A stretch of 64,000 nucleotides of DNA from Sulfurospirillum sp036802865 (GTDB lineage Bacteria > Campylobacterota > Campylobacteria > Campylobacterales > Sulfurospirillaceae), in assembly GCF_036802865.1 (NCBI RefSeq), contig NZ_DAIRVK010000003.1, positions 1-64,000 on the forward strand, written 5' to 3'. The translations under genes and the position numbers were made by a program. The notes beneath the pieces are model-generated. The model did no database searches. It was not told the DNA's origin and saw nothing but the letters and a program-made list of their open reading frames with translations. Shown piece by piece: positions 37,035-46,901 of this stretch. Each line of letters begins with the position of its first letter. Position 1 is the first letter of the stretch.

Positions 37035-37147
37035 TGGCGTAATGCCACTGCTTATTTAAGCAAATGTGTAAAAAAAGATATGCCAAAAAAGCATGTTTTT
37101 GTTTTAATATTATTCGTTGACTTTGCTATTTTCATGCTATACACTTC

Positions 37148-37177
37148 TTATATCATGGTTTCATAACCATACTATAA
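37148..37177. promoter_or_regulatory. 30-bp palindrome just upstream of the aldehyde oxidoreductase
   Basis: TTATATCATGGTT and AACCATACTATAA flank a TCAT spacer; 11 of 13 positions are symmetric, with a perfect ATGGTT/AACCAT core. It ends at the AAGGAG ribosome site. It could be a repressor operator or an RNA hairpin masking initiation. Confidence 0.55.
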
Positions 37178-37186
37178 GGAGTCATC

Positions 37187-38926
37187 ATGTCAGATCTAAT
37201 TTACCGTATCAACATGTCAAATCTTAGTTTTAAAATAGAAGAAGTTCCTAGTCATTGGATGGGACTAGGCGGTCGTGGGCTTACTTCAACCATCGTAGCT
37301 GAAGAGGTCGATCCAGAATGTCATCCTCTTGGACCAAACAATAAACTCGTCTTTGCACCAGGTCTTCTCTCAGGTACAAGTGCTTCTAACAGTGGCCGTA
37401 ATTCCTGTGGCGCGAAAAGTCCTTTAACAGGTGGCATCAAAGAGTCCAACGTTGGTGGTACCAGTGCAGGTATATTTTCAAAACTAGGGATCAAAGCGCT
37501 TATCATCGAAGGAATTCCTGCCGATGTAAATTCAACATTTTATCAATTACATATCACCAAAAATACGGTTGAATTTATTCCCGTCCCCGAACTTGTTGGC
37601 AAAGACAATTACGCTGTTTTAGATGCCATGATGGAAAAATATGACAAAAAAGTCGCTGTTATGAGTATTGGGCGTATTGGAGAGATGCGTATGAATATTG
37701 CCAATATTTCGGTAAAAGACCCTAGCGGAAAACTCAGAAGTCACGGACGTGGAGGGCTTGGTGCTGTTATGGGCTCTAAAAAAATCAAATGTATCACGGT
37801 TGATGCAGAGAGTTACAAAGAAGTGACCATCGCTGATCCTGAAAAGTTTAAAGAAGCAAGTAAAATCTTTACCAAAGCGCTTCAAGAAAACCCTATTAGT
37901 GGTCAAGGTTTACCAGCATTTGGAACAAATGTTTTGGTTAATATTCTCAATGAAGCAGGTGGTCTTCCAACCCGTAACTTTAGAGAAGGTTCTTGGGAAC
38001 ATGCTGAAAATATCTGCGGTGAAACGATGGCAGAAAACATTAAAGCCAGAGGTGGGAAAACCACACATGGTTGTCATGCGGGCTGTGTTATCCAATGTTC
38101 ACAAGTCTATAATGACAAAGAAGGCAAGTACCTTACCTCAGGCTTTGAATACGAAACCATTTGGGCACTTGGAGCACACTTAGGTATTCAGGACTTAGAT
38201 TTGATCGCTAAGATGGATGGTCTCATGGACGACTTGGGTGTTGATTCTATCGAAACATCTGTTGTGCTTGGTCTTGCAGTCGATGCAGGCATTCTTGCAT
38301 ACGGCGATGGTAAAAAAGCGTATGAATTGCTTTCCCATGATATACCGAATGGAACGCCGATGGGAAGAATTCTTGGATCTGGAACACATATCTTAGGTAA
38401 AACATTCGGCTTAGTGCGTGTTCCTACCGTGAAAGGGCAAGGTATACCTGCGTATGAACCAAGAGCAGTTAAAGGACAAGGTATTACGTATGCGACAACA
38501 CCTATGGGTGCAGATCATACAGCAGGCTACGCGGTTGCTACCAACATTCTTAACAGCGGTGGACATGTCGATCCACTCAAAAAAGAAGGACAAGTCGAAC
38601 TCGCACGTAACTTACAAATTGCTACTGCAGCAGTTGATAGTACCGGTATGTGTATCTTTGTTGCGTTCGCAGCGCTGGATGATGCAAAATGTTTACCTTC
38701 CCTGATTGATATGATCAATGCACGTTTTGGTTGTGCACTTACAATCGATGACGTGTTGAACCTTGGAAAAACTATTCTAAGAACAGAACATGAATTTAAC
38801 ATCAAAGCAGGACTTGGTAAAGCAGATGATCGTCTTCCCGAGTTTATGAAGTACGAAATGCTTCCTCCTCACAATGTCACTTGGGATTTTACAGGTGAAG
38901 AAATTGATGAGTTCTGGAATTTTTAA
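37187..38926 (+). CDS. Aldehyde ferredoxin oxidoreductase-family (tungsten-type) enzyme
   Basis: 579 residues in the AOR family of W-pyranopterin enzymes, oxidising aldehydes to acids with ferredoxin or another acceptor. N-terminal GGRGLT and the pterin-contacting CGAKSPLTGG are present. Cluster ligands appear as Cys296-x3-Cys300-x3-Cys304 (HGCHAGCVIQC), the spacing I associate with YdhV-like enzymes, in place of the classical Cx2Cx3C, with a fourth at Cys489 (STGMC). Cofactor and substrate are inferred. Strong AAGGAG site. Its stop overlaps a MoaD-like gene as TAATG. The mod locus 10 kb away could supply W or Mo. Confidence 0.9.
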   Translation: MSDLIYRINMSNLSFKIEEVPSHWMGLGGRGLTSTIVAEEVDPECHPLGPNNKLVFAPGLLSGTSASNSGRNSCGAKSPLTGGIKESNVGGTSAGIFSKLGIKALIIEGIPADVNSTFYQLHITKNTVEFIPVPELVGKDNYAVLDAMMEKYDKKVAVMSIGRIGEMRMNIANISVKDPSGKLRSHGRGGLGAVMGSKKIKCITVDAESYKEVTIADPEKFKEASKIFTKALQENPISGQGLPAFGTNVLVNILNEAGGLPTRNFREGSWEHAENICGETMAENIKARGGKTTHGCHAGCVIQCSQVYNDKEGKYLTSGFEYETIWALGAHLGIQDLDLIAKMDGLMDDLGVDSIETSVVLGLAVDAGILAYGDGKKAYELLSHDIPNGTPMGRILGSGTHILGKTFGLVRVPTVKGQGIPAYEPRAVKGQGITYATTPMGADHTAGYAVATNILNSGGHVDPLKKEGQVELARNLQIATAAVDSTGMCIFVAFAALDDAKCLPSLIDMINARFGCALTIDDVLNLGKTILRTEHEFNIKAGLGKADDRLPEFMKYEMLPPHNVTWDFTGEEIDEFWNF

Positions 38927-39156
38927 TGATCAAGATAACCGTTAAACTCTTTGCCCAATACCGTGAAGGTCGTTTTAAAGTAGAACAACGAGAGTACCAA
39001 GATGGTATAAGTGCGCAAGAGATCATCGATGAATTAGGGGTAGCGCAAGCTTTACCCTTAGGTGTTTTAATGGTTAATTCACGGCATGAAAAAGAAACGT
39101 ATATCTTAAAAGAGGGTGATATTATCGCCCTCTTTCCTAAAGTTGGCGGAGGTTAA
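38926..39156 (+). CDS. MoaD/ThiS-like sulfur carrier protein
   Basis: 76 residues of the ubiquitin-like MoaD/ThiS fold, ending in the activation tail VGGG. It opens with IKITVKLFAQYREG and has the usual GDIIALFPKVGGG end. MoaD supplies sulfur for the molybdopterin dithiolene. Translationally coupled to the AOR gene by TAATG, which suggests a dedicated carrier for the W-pyranopterin of that enzyme (inference). No MoaE or MoeB is adjacent. Confidence 0.88.
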   Translation: MIKITVKLFAQYREGRFKVEQREYQDGISAQEIIDELGVAQALPLGVLMVNSRHEKETYILKEGDIIALFPKVGGG

Positions 39157-39199
39157 TGCTTACGTAGACATTTAGTCTTGAAATAATTATCGTCTAAAA

Positions 39200-39223
39200 A
39201 GTGATCTCTTCAAAGAGATTACT
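39200..39223 (+). terminator. Hairpin after the AOR/MoaD-like genes
   Basis: AGTGATCTCTT pairs with AAGAGATTACT (one G-T) with a very tight loop, followed by TCTACTTTC. Likely terminator, although the T-run is poor. Confidence 0.45.
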
Positions 39224-39363
39224 TCTACTTTCAATGCAAAAACCCCTTTTAATCGTCTATTCCGCTGTCTCAATTCAAAGTCTAAACATGGTAAAATTCT
39301 TTTTAGGAAAAACTCATCTCAAACAGCCTATGATGGGCAATTAATGGGAGTATGAGTTAATTT

Positions 39364-39372
39364 TGCTATAAT
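39364..39372 (+). promoter_or_regulatory. Extended -10 promoter for the second membrane diguanylate cyclase
   Basis: TGCTATAAT, a consensus extended -10, 20 bases before the start codon region. The rest of the 236-base gap holds the hairpin at 39200 and no gene. Confidence 0.65.
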
Positions 39373-39392
39373 CGCAAAAAACAGGGATGCTA

Positions 39393-40610
39393 ATGCAACA
39401 CATCAAGGACGCTCTTTCTACTTTTCATGCACTTTGCTTAGGCATGATCCTCTTTGCTCTTGTAACCGTTGTATTTAAACTTATCCCTACATATGCTTAC
39501 TATTTCATAGTGCAAAGTACTTTTATTTCGTTTGTGATTGCGATTTTTCTTAGTATCTATTTCAATAAAAGTAAATTGTTTGTTTTACTTCTTTTCCCAC
39601 TTTTTTTTACACTTTGTTTAGCTTTTCCCAACACACTTTTTACAAAATTGAGCGTTCCTGCGTTCTGGCACATTGCACCGCTTATTACAGCACTCGGCTA
39701 TTTGTTGGTCTATGCACTGCAAGAGAGAGGACTTTTTAGCTCTTTTGGCATCTTTCGTACCAGCATTGGTCTGGTTATACTCGGCATTGGCTATGCAGGG
39801 CTCAAATATTTTTCACCCGCTCTTCAAAAAGCTCTTGATACCCCTATTTTACATGTAACACTTCAAGGACTCTCTAAGGCGAGTGATTTTATTCTGATTA
39901 TTAGCATTATTGCCTTAGGCTTTATCTTTTTGATTTCAATGCTCTTTGAAGCACAAAGTCAAAAGGCACCTTTTTGGATGCTTTTAGCACAAATAATTCC
40001 ACTGCTTTTTTTACAAGAGAGTAACCATTTTATACTGTTTTCCTTCGTCGCATCCATCATTGCAATTAGTGCACTTGTGCATGATGCCTATCGTATGGCC
40101 TATGCAGATACGCTCACAGGAATTCCTTCACGTAGAGCACTCGAAGAACGCTTTTTACACTTAGGTTCTCACTATATGATCGCTATGGTTGACATTGATT
40201 TTTTTAAAAAATTCAATGATAAATTCGGTCATGATATTGGTGATGATGTTTTAAAACTTGTTGCAAAAGAACTTACCTATGTTAAAAATGGCGGCAAAGC
40301 ATACCGTTACGGTGGTGAAGAATTTACCATTCTTTTTAGTGGCAAGAAAAAAGAAGATTGTATTATGGCTTTAGAAGAGGTTCGAGAGCATATTTTTAGA
40401 CGTGGCTTCATTATACGTGATAAAAATCGTCCCGAAAAAGCCCCTAAAGAGATGCAAAAATCAACCGATGTAAAAAAAGAGAGACTCTCTGTTAGCATTG
40501 GGGTAGCGATGTCTGCTAAAGGAAAGACACCTCAAGAGATTATAAAACTTGCAGATGATGCGTTGTACAAAGCCAAGGAGAGTGGACGTAACTGTCTTAT
40601 TTGCTTATAA
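39393..40610 (+). CDS. Membrane-bound diguanylate cyclase (GGDEF)
   Basis: 405 residues: about seven hydrophobic helices in the first 230 residues with no recognisable sensor domain, then a GGDEF domain with the active loop GGEEF at 307-311, ahead of ILFSGKKKED. Probably an active cyclase with a membrane-embedded 7TM-like sensor. ATGs occur at 39387 and 39393; AGGG is best spaced for the second. The gene holds one TTACATGTAA at 39849. It stands alone behind its own promoter. Confidence 0.88.
   Translation: MQHIKDALSTFHALCLGMILFALVTVVFKLIPTYAYYFIVQSTFISFVIAIFLSIYFNKSKLFVLLLFPLFFTLCLAFPNTLFTKLSVPAFWHIAPLITALGYLLVYALQERGLFSSFGIFRTSIGLVILGIGYAGLKYFSPALQKALDTPILHVTLQGLSKASDFILIISIIALGFIFLISMLFEAQSQKAPFWMLLAQIIPLLFLQESNHFILFSFVASIIAISALVHDAYRMAYADTLTGIPSRRALEERFLHLGSHYMIAMVDIDFFKKFNDKFGHDIGDDVLKLVAKELTYVKNGGKAYRYGGEEFTILFSGKKKEDCIMALEEVREHIFRRGFIIRDKNRPEKAPKEMQKSTDVKKERLSVSIGVAMSAKGKTPQEIIKLADDALYKAKESGRNCLICL
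39849..39858. repeat. TTACATGTAA palindrome (copy 5 of 6)
   Basis: Perfect palindrome inside the membrane diguanylate cyclase gene, in the membrane-domain part. Confidence 0.6.
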
Positions 40611-40675
40611 TTAACATATAATTACTTTTTTTAATATGATAGAATGGATCCAACTTAATCCTAAGGAAATCCACT

Positions 40676-40894
40676 ATGAGTAGCACGCCACTTAAATGCT
40701 CACTTGCAGAGTGCAAAGCAAGACTCAAAGCCGTCGAAGAGATGAGTTTACTAGAACTTGAAGAGTATGCAACACGTTGTTCAACATGTGGTAATTGGGT
40801 CTTAAAAGATGATCCTATCGCCAATGAAACATATATGAAAATCTCTACTAAATGGGCAGAATCATTTAATCAATCTCTGTTACAGAATCCTTAA
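40676..40894 (+). CDS. Small conserved-looking Cys protein, function unknown
   Basis: 72 residues, not recognised. It has four cysteines as Cys8-x4-Cys13 and Cys35-x2-Cys38 (CSLAEC and CSTCGNW), a possible Zn or Fe-S site, with acidic alpha-helical stretches between. A good AAGGA ribosome site and TATGAT/TAGAAT -10-like sequence precede it, so it looks expressed. Neighbours give no clue beyond the cyclase upstream. Confidence 0.7.
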   Translation: MSSTPLKCSLAECKARLKAVEEMSLLELEEYATRCSTCGNWVLKDDPIANETYMKISTKWAESFNQSLLQNP

Positions 40895-41242
40895 ATATTA
40901 ATCGACTTCTTTCAAGCGTTAGGAAAGAAGTTTATTATTTAATATTTTAAAATTAATCGTTTTTTCACTTTTTTATACTCTTTTTAACTACAATCGCCTT
41001 CGTTATTGCCTTTTATAATATCTTCTATTTTCTCATCATTAATATTTTTATACGCTCACAATAAGGAATCGTATGCCATATATGCAGTGAAAAAGTATGT
41101 AAAAATATGAAATCATGGTGTTTTCAAAAAAAATCTTACCGCGAGAAATACCTATCGAATACTCTCTATTTTATGGGCTGAGGGATACAATCAAAAGATA
41201 GGAAAATTTGGATAATCCCAAATTTTCCTTCTTTTAAAAAAA
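40895..41242. other. 348-base intergenic region with possible small RNA
   Basis: No convincing protein gene. Plus-strand -10-like elements (TATAAT at 41014, TATAC at 41049) precede a hairpin at 41201-41228. Tiny reading frames exist, one with an AAGGA site at 41073 that encodes only five codons before TGA. A small RNA or untranslated leader is possible. Confidence 0.4.
41201..41228. terminator. Bidirectional hairpin terminator downstream of dapD
   Basis: Perfect 11-bp GGAAAATTTGG / CCAAATTTTCC with a 6-base loop. TTCTTTT follows on the plus strand and TATCTTTT on the minus strand. It serves dapD and may end a plus-strand RNA. Confidence 0.65.
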
Positions 41243-42460
41243 TTAATGAAGTTCGCTGTTAAGCTTTATCTCGCGTTTACTACGTGTTGCTACGATCATA
41301 CCATTGACACTATTTTGTCGGAAATGAATACCATCAAGCCCAGCTAACTCTAAGCCTTTAAAGAACACGATCTCTTCTTTGCCTGCTTTTTTGAGTTTTG
41401 CTTTTGGATTAGCTTCAATAATCTTAGCAAGCTCTACGCCACTAACTCCAATTTTTGTGCCTTCTAAAATTGCAATGCCCGCATCAACAATACACCCATT
41501 ACCAACAGGAATACCTGTAACGGAGTTAGCCCCAAGCAATGTGTTTTCACCAATGCTTACAGGATTGCCGTTCGTTCCACTCAGAACGCCTAAGATACTG
41601 GCACCCCCTCCTACATCACTGCCTTTGCCAACAACAACTGAAGAACTTATACGTCCTTCGACCATAACAGCGCCTGTGGTACCTGCATTAAAGTTTACAT
41701 AGCTTGCACCTGGCATAATGGTTGTTCCAGCATGAAGCTGTGCGCCCATTCTAACTTTACTGCTATCTAAAATACGTGTGTTGTTTGCAGGAATAATGTG
41801 AGCTAGGAAACGTGGGAATTTATCAACCGATTCGATAAGTGGATACTCACCCAAAAGTTTCATCTCTACTTCATGCATTCTTAGCCAATCAAGCTCAATC
41901 GGTTGACCTAGTGACCATGCTACGTTTTCGAGAACACCAAACGCGCCTGAAAGATTCAAAGAACGAATGGGAGCTTTACCCGTAGAAAGCGCATAAAGCT
42001 TCAAATAAACCGCTTCGGGGCTAAGAGGTGCATCATCTTCAAATAAAAACACAATACGATAATCTTTTTTGAGTTTTTCCGTTTGAGCGATCCAGTCAAG
42101 TGTTTTAATCACTTGGACATTTTTATGCGCTTCACCAATGGCTTGGTTAAGGTATGGCGTATAAGCATTCATTGCATTTTTAACAAATTTCTTTTTAACA
42201 TCATAGACAAATTCACTGCTTGAAAAATCTACATCAACACCACTTTCTTGCAATGCTGCAATCATAATAGCAGCACTCCCAAAGTTCTCATTCCAGTTTA
42301 TGACAGGAAACGTTGCTTGTAAAATCTTTTCAGGGCTGAGTTGACCACGATCTACTCTTGCGATACCAAAACCAATTGGCTTTTTATACCCCTCTTGTGA
42401 TTCAATCTCTTTGACTAATGCTTTAAAATCTGCCTCATCAATCGTGACACGTAACGCCAT
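41243..42460 (-). CDS. dapD: 2,3,4,5-tetrahydropyridine-2,6-dicarboxylate N-succinyltransferase
   Basis: Lysine and meso-diaminopimelate biosynthesis, succinylase branch. 405 residues, the long form found in Campylobacterota and actinobacteria, longer than the roughly 275 of E. coli. The C-terminal left-handed beta-helix shows hexapeptide repeats (VRMGAQLHAGTTIMPGASYVNF, VVVGKGSDVGGGASI, IGENTLLGANSVTGIPVG). Follows mrp by 17 bases on the same strand. A hairpin terminator sits 15 bases after its stop. Confidence 0.94.
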   Translation of the reverse strand: MALRVTIDEADFKALVKEIESQEGYKKPIGFGIARVDRGQLSPEKILQATFPVINWNENFGSAAIMIAALQESGVDVDFSSSEFVYDVKKKFVKNAMNAYTPYLNQAIGEAHKNVQVIKTLDWIAQTEKLKKDYRIVFLFEDDAPLSPEAVYLKLYALSTGKAPIRSLNLSGAFGVLENVAWSLGQPIELDWLRMHEVEMKLLGEYPLIESVDKFPRFLAHIIPANNTRILDSSKVRMGAQLHAGTTIMPGASYVNFNAGTTGAVMVEGRISSSVVVGKGSDVGGGASILGVLSGTNGNPVSIGENTLLGANSVTGIPVGNGCIVDAGIAILEGTKIGVSGVELAKIIEANPKAKLKKAGKEEIVFFKGLELAGLDGIHFRQNSVNGMIVATRSKREIKLNSELH

Positions 42461-42477
42461 ATCTTCTCCTTTAATTC

Positions 42478-43608
42478 TTACTTTTTAGCACTTGAACACG
42501 CACTTGGTGCACCGTTAACACCCATTGTTGGTTGGATGGCTTCGTTACTCACCCCACCCTCTTCGTTTACTTTTTCAATAGCTTCCCAAAGTTTACGCGC
42601 AGATTCTTGGTAACGTTTAGCGGTTTCACTGGTTGGATGGAAGAAGGTTACTGGTTTTCCAGCATCGCCACCTTCTCTTACAGCAGGCTCAATAGGAATC
42701 TCGCCAATTACGATGGTTTCAAATTTTTCTGCCAACGGTTTGGTCGTTCCTTTTCCAAAGATATCATACTCTTTATTTGTCTCAGGGCAGATAAAACCAC
42801 TCATGTTTTCCATAATTCCAGCAATAGGAATGTGGAGTTTTTGGAACATATCAAGACTTCGCTCGGTATCATCAAGGGCAACTTGTTGAGGCGTTGTGAC
42901 ACAGATACCTGCGGTTACTGGAACACTTTGAGCCAGTGTTAATTGCGCATCACCTGTTCCTGGAGGCATGTCAATGAAAAGAACATCCAAATCACTCCAT
43001 AAAATATCACGTAAGAGTTGCTCAATGGCTTTCATAACCATGGCACCTCTCCAAATGAGCGATTGACCATTTTCCATTAAAGAACCCATGCTCATCATCT
43101 CAACACCATACGCTACAATTGGTTTTACTTTTTGTCCAACAATTTCAGGGTGCGTATCGACCACGCCCATCATACGAGGCACATTTGGACCATAAATGTC
43201 CGCATCGAGTAACCCTACTTTTTTGCCTTGACTAGCAAGAGCAATAGCTAAGTTAACGGTTGTCGTTGTTTTACCAACACCGCCTTTTCCTGAGCTTACC
43301 ATGACAAAATTTTTGATGTGTGGAGCCATATTTTTGCCAGATTGTGAGTTACTTTTCTCTGCTGGAGCCTTCGGTTGCTTTACAACAACATCTACACGAC
43401 CTGCACCAATAGCTTTAATAGCTTTTTCAATAGAACCTTTTAATTCGTCAGCGACCTCTTTACTTGAAGAGACGATTTCTGCTTCTATATAAACATTATT
43501 ATCTGAAATATCGATATTTTTGACAAAACCAAATGTCACAATATCTTTCTCAAAACCTGGGTATTTTACGCCACCTAATGCGCTTAAAACTGCGTCTTTA
43601 TTTAACAT
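42478..43608 (-). CDS. mrp: Mrp/NBP35-type Fe-S cluster carrier ATPase
   Basis: About 376 residues: N-terminal DUF59/MIP18-like domain (about 1-80), then a P-loop ATPase with Walker A SSGKGGVGKTTTTVNLA and ENMSGFIC. Family members carry 4Fe-4S clusters via a CPxC motif at that point; here the sequence is CPETNKEYDIFG, so the second Cys is missing. A Cys appears near the C-terminus (SACSS). The ATG at 43608 has AAGG upstream and starts the usual DUF59 domain; a longer in-frame reading lacks a site. It precedes dapD and diverges from ispDF. Confidence 0.9.
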   Translation of the reverse strand: MLNKDAVLSALGGVKYPGFEKDIVTFGFVKNIDISDNNVYIEAEIVSSSKEVADELKGSIEKAIKAIGAGRVDVVVKQPKAPAEKSNSQSGKNMAPHIKNFVMVSSGKGGVGKTTTTVNLAIALASQGKKVGLLDADIYGPNVPRMMGVVDTHPEIVGQKVKPIVAYGVEMMSMGSLMENGQSLIWRGAMVMKAIEQLLRDILWSDLDVLFIDMPPGTGDAQLTLAQSVPVTAGICVTTPQQVALDDTERSLDMFQKLHIPIAGIMENMSGFICPETNKEYDIFGKGTTKPLAEKFETIVIGEIPIEPAVREGGDAGKPVTFFHPTSETAKRYQESARKLWEAIEKVNEEGGVSNEAIQPTMGVNGAPSACSSAKK

Positions 43609-43675
43609 TTTTTCGACCTTTATGCTTAAGTGATGGCGGAATTTAACACAAAAAAGATAAAAAAAAGCTTTCAAA

Positions 43676-44839
43676 ATGTATAATATTGTAACACTTCAGA
43701 AAAAAGGACAAAGTTTGCCCGATTTAGCACTTGTGATGTTAGGCGCAGGTAGTTCTTCAAGGTTTAACCAACGTGTTAAAAAGCAGTGGTTGCGTATTGA
43801 TGAGACTCCCTTATGGCTTTTGGCTACCCAAAATCTTCAACAGCTTTTTCCTTTTAAGCAAATCATTGTGACGACAACACCTGATGAACATTTTTATGCG
43901 AGCAAGTTTAGCGATACAATAACCTTTGTAGAAGGCGGTTCGACCAGACAAGAGTCTTTAGCCAATGCGCTTATGCATGTAAAGACACCTTACGTCTTAG
44001 TCAGTGACATCGCACGTCCTTGTATCGATCAAGCAATGCTTGTGCGCATCGTCTCTGAGATGGAAAATGCGGATATTGTTGTGCCCTATCTACCAGTCGT
44101 GGACACCGTTGTTTATGAAGAAAACACCATCAACCGTGATCATGTCAAATTGATTCAAACACCACAACTTTCATGTACCGAAATGTTAAGAGGCGCACTG
44201 CAAACCCAAACGCTTTATACGGACGATAGCAGTGCCATTAAAGCCATGGGTGGAAAAGTCGCTTACGTGCTTGGAAACCCAGAGGCTAAAAAGCTTACCT
44301 GTAAAGAAGATATTGCAACTATTCCATGCCTTAAAGCACCTTCTTCTACCACATTTGTAGGGCAAGGCTTTGACGTACATGCATTCGAAGAGGGTAAAGT
44401 CATGATGCTAGGAGGTGTGGAAGTTCACCCCACAACAGGCTTTAAAGCCCACTCCGATGGCGATGTGGCGATTCACGCTCTCATCGACGCTCTTTTAGGC
44501 GCTTCTGGAGCGGGAGACATTGGAGAACTTTTCCCTGACAATGACATGCGTTATAAAAATATTGATTCAAAACAACTGCTCAAGGAGGTATGTTCTTTTT
44601 TAGCGAAGGTAGGATTTGAGATCGTTCATTGCGATCTTACAGTTATGGCAGAGTTTCCGCGCCTAAGCGCATTTAAGGACAAGATGAGATTCGCCCTTGC
44701 CGATATTATGGCACTTTCTCCGATCCATGTGAATGTAAAAGCAACCACAACGGAAAAACTGGGATTTGTTGGGCGAAGCGAAGGTGTTGCAGTCAGTGCA
44801 ACGGCCACATTAAAATATTATGATTGGACGAATGTATGA
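43676..44839 (+). CDS. ispDF: Bifunctional IspD-IspF (MEP isoprenoid pathway)
   Basis: 387 residues, the fused form typical of Campylobacterota. N-terminal IspD cytidylyltransferase (about 1-220) with VMLGAGSSSRF and a later Lys/Trp contact; C-terminal IspF cyclase (about 225-387) with metal ligands in GFDVHAF and HSDGDVAIHALIDALLGA, and ATTTEKLGFVGRSEGV. Converts MEP to CDP-ME and CDP-MEP to MEcPP. Its stop overlaps the next regulator by ATGA, a neighbourhood shared with Helicobacter and Campylobacter. Confidence 0.96.
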   Translation: MYNIVTLQKKGQSLPDLALVMLGAGSSSRFNQRVKKQWLRIDETPLWLLATQNLQQLFPFKQIIVTTTPDEHFYASKFSDTITFVEGGSTRQESLANALMHVKTPYVLVSDIARPCIDQAMLVRIVSEMENADIVVPYLPVVDTVVYEENTINRDHVKLIQTPQLSCTEMLRGALQTQTLYTDDSSAIKAMGGKVAYVLGNPEAKKLTCKEDIATIPCLKAPSSTTFVGQGFDVHAFEEGKVMMLGGVEVHPTTGFKAHSDGDVAIHALIDALLGASGAGDIGELFPDNDMRYKNIDSKQLLKEVCSFLAKVGFEIVHCDLTVMAEFPRLSAFKDKMRFALADIMALSPIHVNVKATTTEKLGFVGRSEGVAVSATATLKYYDWTNV

Positions 44840-45700
44840 AGATTTTAATCGTTGAAAACGAGATTTATCTCGCTCAAAGTATCGCCTCTAAGTTAATGGA
44901 AATTGGACATTTATGTGAGATTGCTACCAGTATTAAAGATGCACTTAAAGATGAAAAATACGATGCCATCTTGCTCTCAACCAATATCTCAGGACAAAAT
45001 TTCTACCCCGTCATCGAAAAACACCGCTCTTCAATCATTATTTTAATGATCTCATATATTAGTAACGATACCGTCACCAACCCAATTAAAGCAGGAGCAA
45101 GTGATTATATTCAAAAACCCTTCATGATTGAAGAATTGATACGTAAACTTCAACATTTAAGCGACTTTAGAAACCTTAAAAAAGAGAATGAAACCTATAA
45201 AGAGTATGTTAAAAATCTTTTTAGTAGTGCAAACTTAGAACCCCTTGATAAAAAAATAAAATTTCCTATTGTCATTAAAACCAATTTTCAAAAACATGCT
45301 GATGCACTTGTTTTTAACTATGCTAGCTCACTCAATGAAACATTTACCTTTATCTCCCTCACCCAAACCAATGCCTTTGAAAAAATTGCACGTGCAGGAA
45401 GTGAGGAATTACTCTACATTATTGACCTTCAAAACCTTAAAAAAAGCGAAAAACTTAAAGTCTACAACATCATAGAAGGCAAACGTGCTATTATTTGTAG
45501 CACTGACCCTAATGAAGAGAGTGACTTTACAAAAATAGAAATTAACACCGACAGTAAGATTTTAGACCAAGGTGATATTTTGTGTATTGATGATTATGTT
45601 AAATATGTCATCTTCAATTTTCAAAATAAATTCCCAGATACAGAACTCTCAAAAAAATTAGGCATATCGCGCAAAAGTCTATGGGAAAAAAGGAAGAAAT

Positions 45701-45723
<23 letters not shown>
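44836..45723 (+). CDS. HP1021/CjRR-type atypical orphan response regulator
   Basis: 295 residues: receiver-like domain (about 1-120), linker, and a C-terminal Fis-type helix-turn-helix (LSKKLGISRKSLWEKRKKYGI). The position of the phospho-acceptor Asp is Ser48 (AILLSTNISG), so ordinary phosphorylation is not expected. The ispDF-then-regulator order matches HP1020-HP1021 and Cj1607-Cj1608, so I infer orthology with this regulator of replication initiation and oxidative-stress genes. ATG at 44836 overlaps the ispDF stop (ATGA). Overlaps the sulfurylase-like gene by 23 bases. Confidence 0.88.
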
Positions 45724-46894
<1,171 letters not shown>

Positions 46895-46901
46895 GATATT
46901 T

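Noticed and set aside
41073..41090. Five-codon reading frame (MPYMQ) with an AAGGA site, followed by TGA, which might suggest another selenocysteine gene.
   Set aside because: Reading through the TGA meets another stop three codons later and no redox motif appears. Too short to support.
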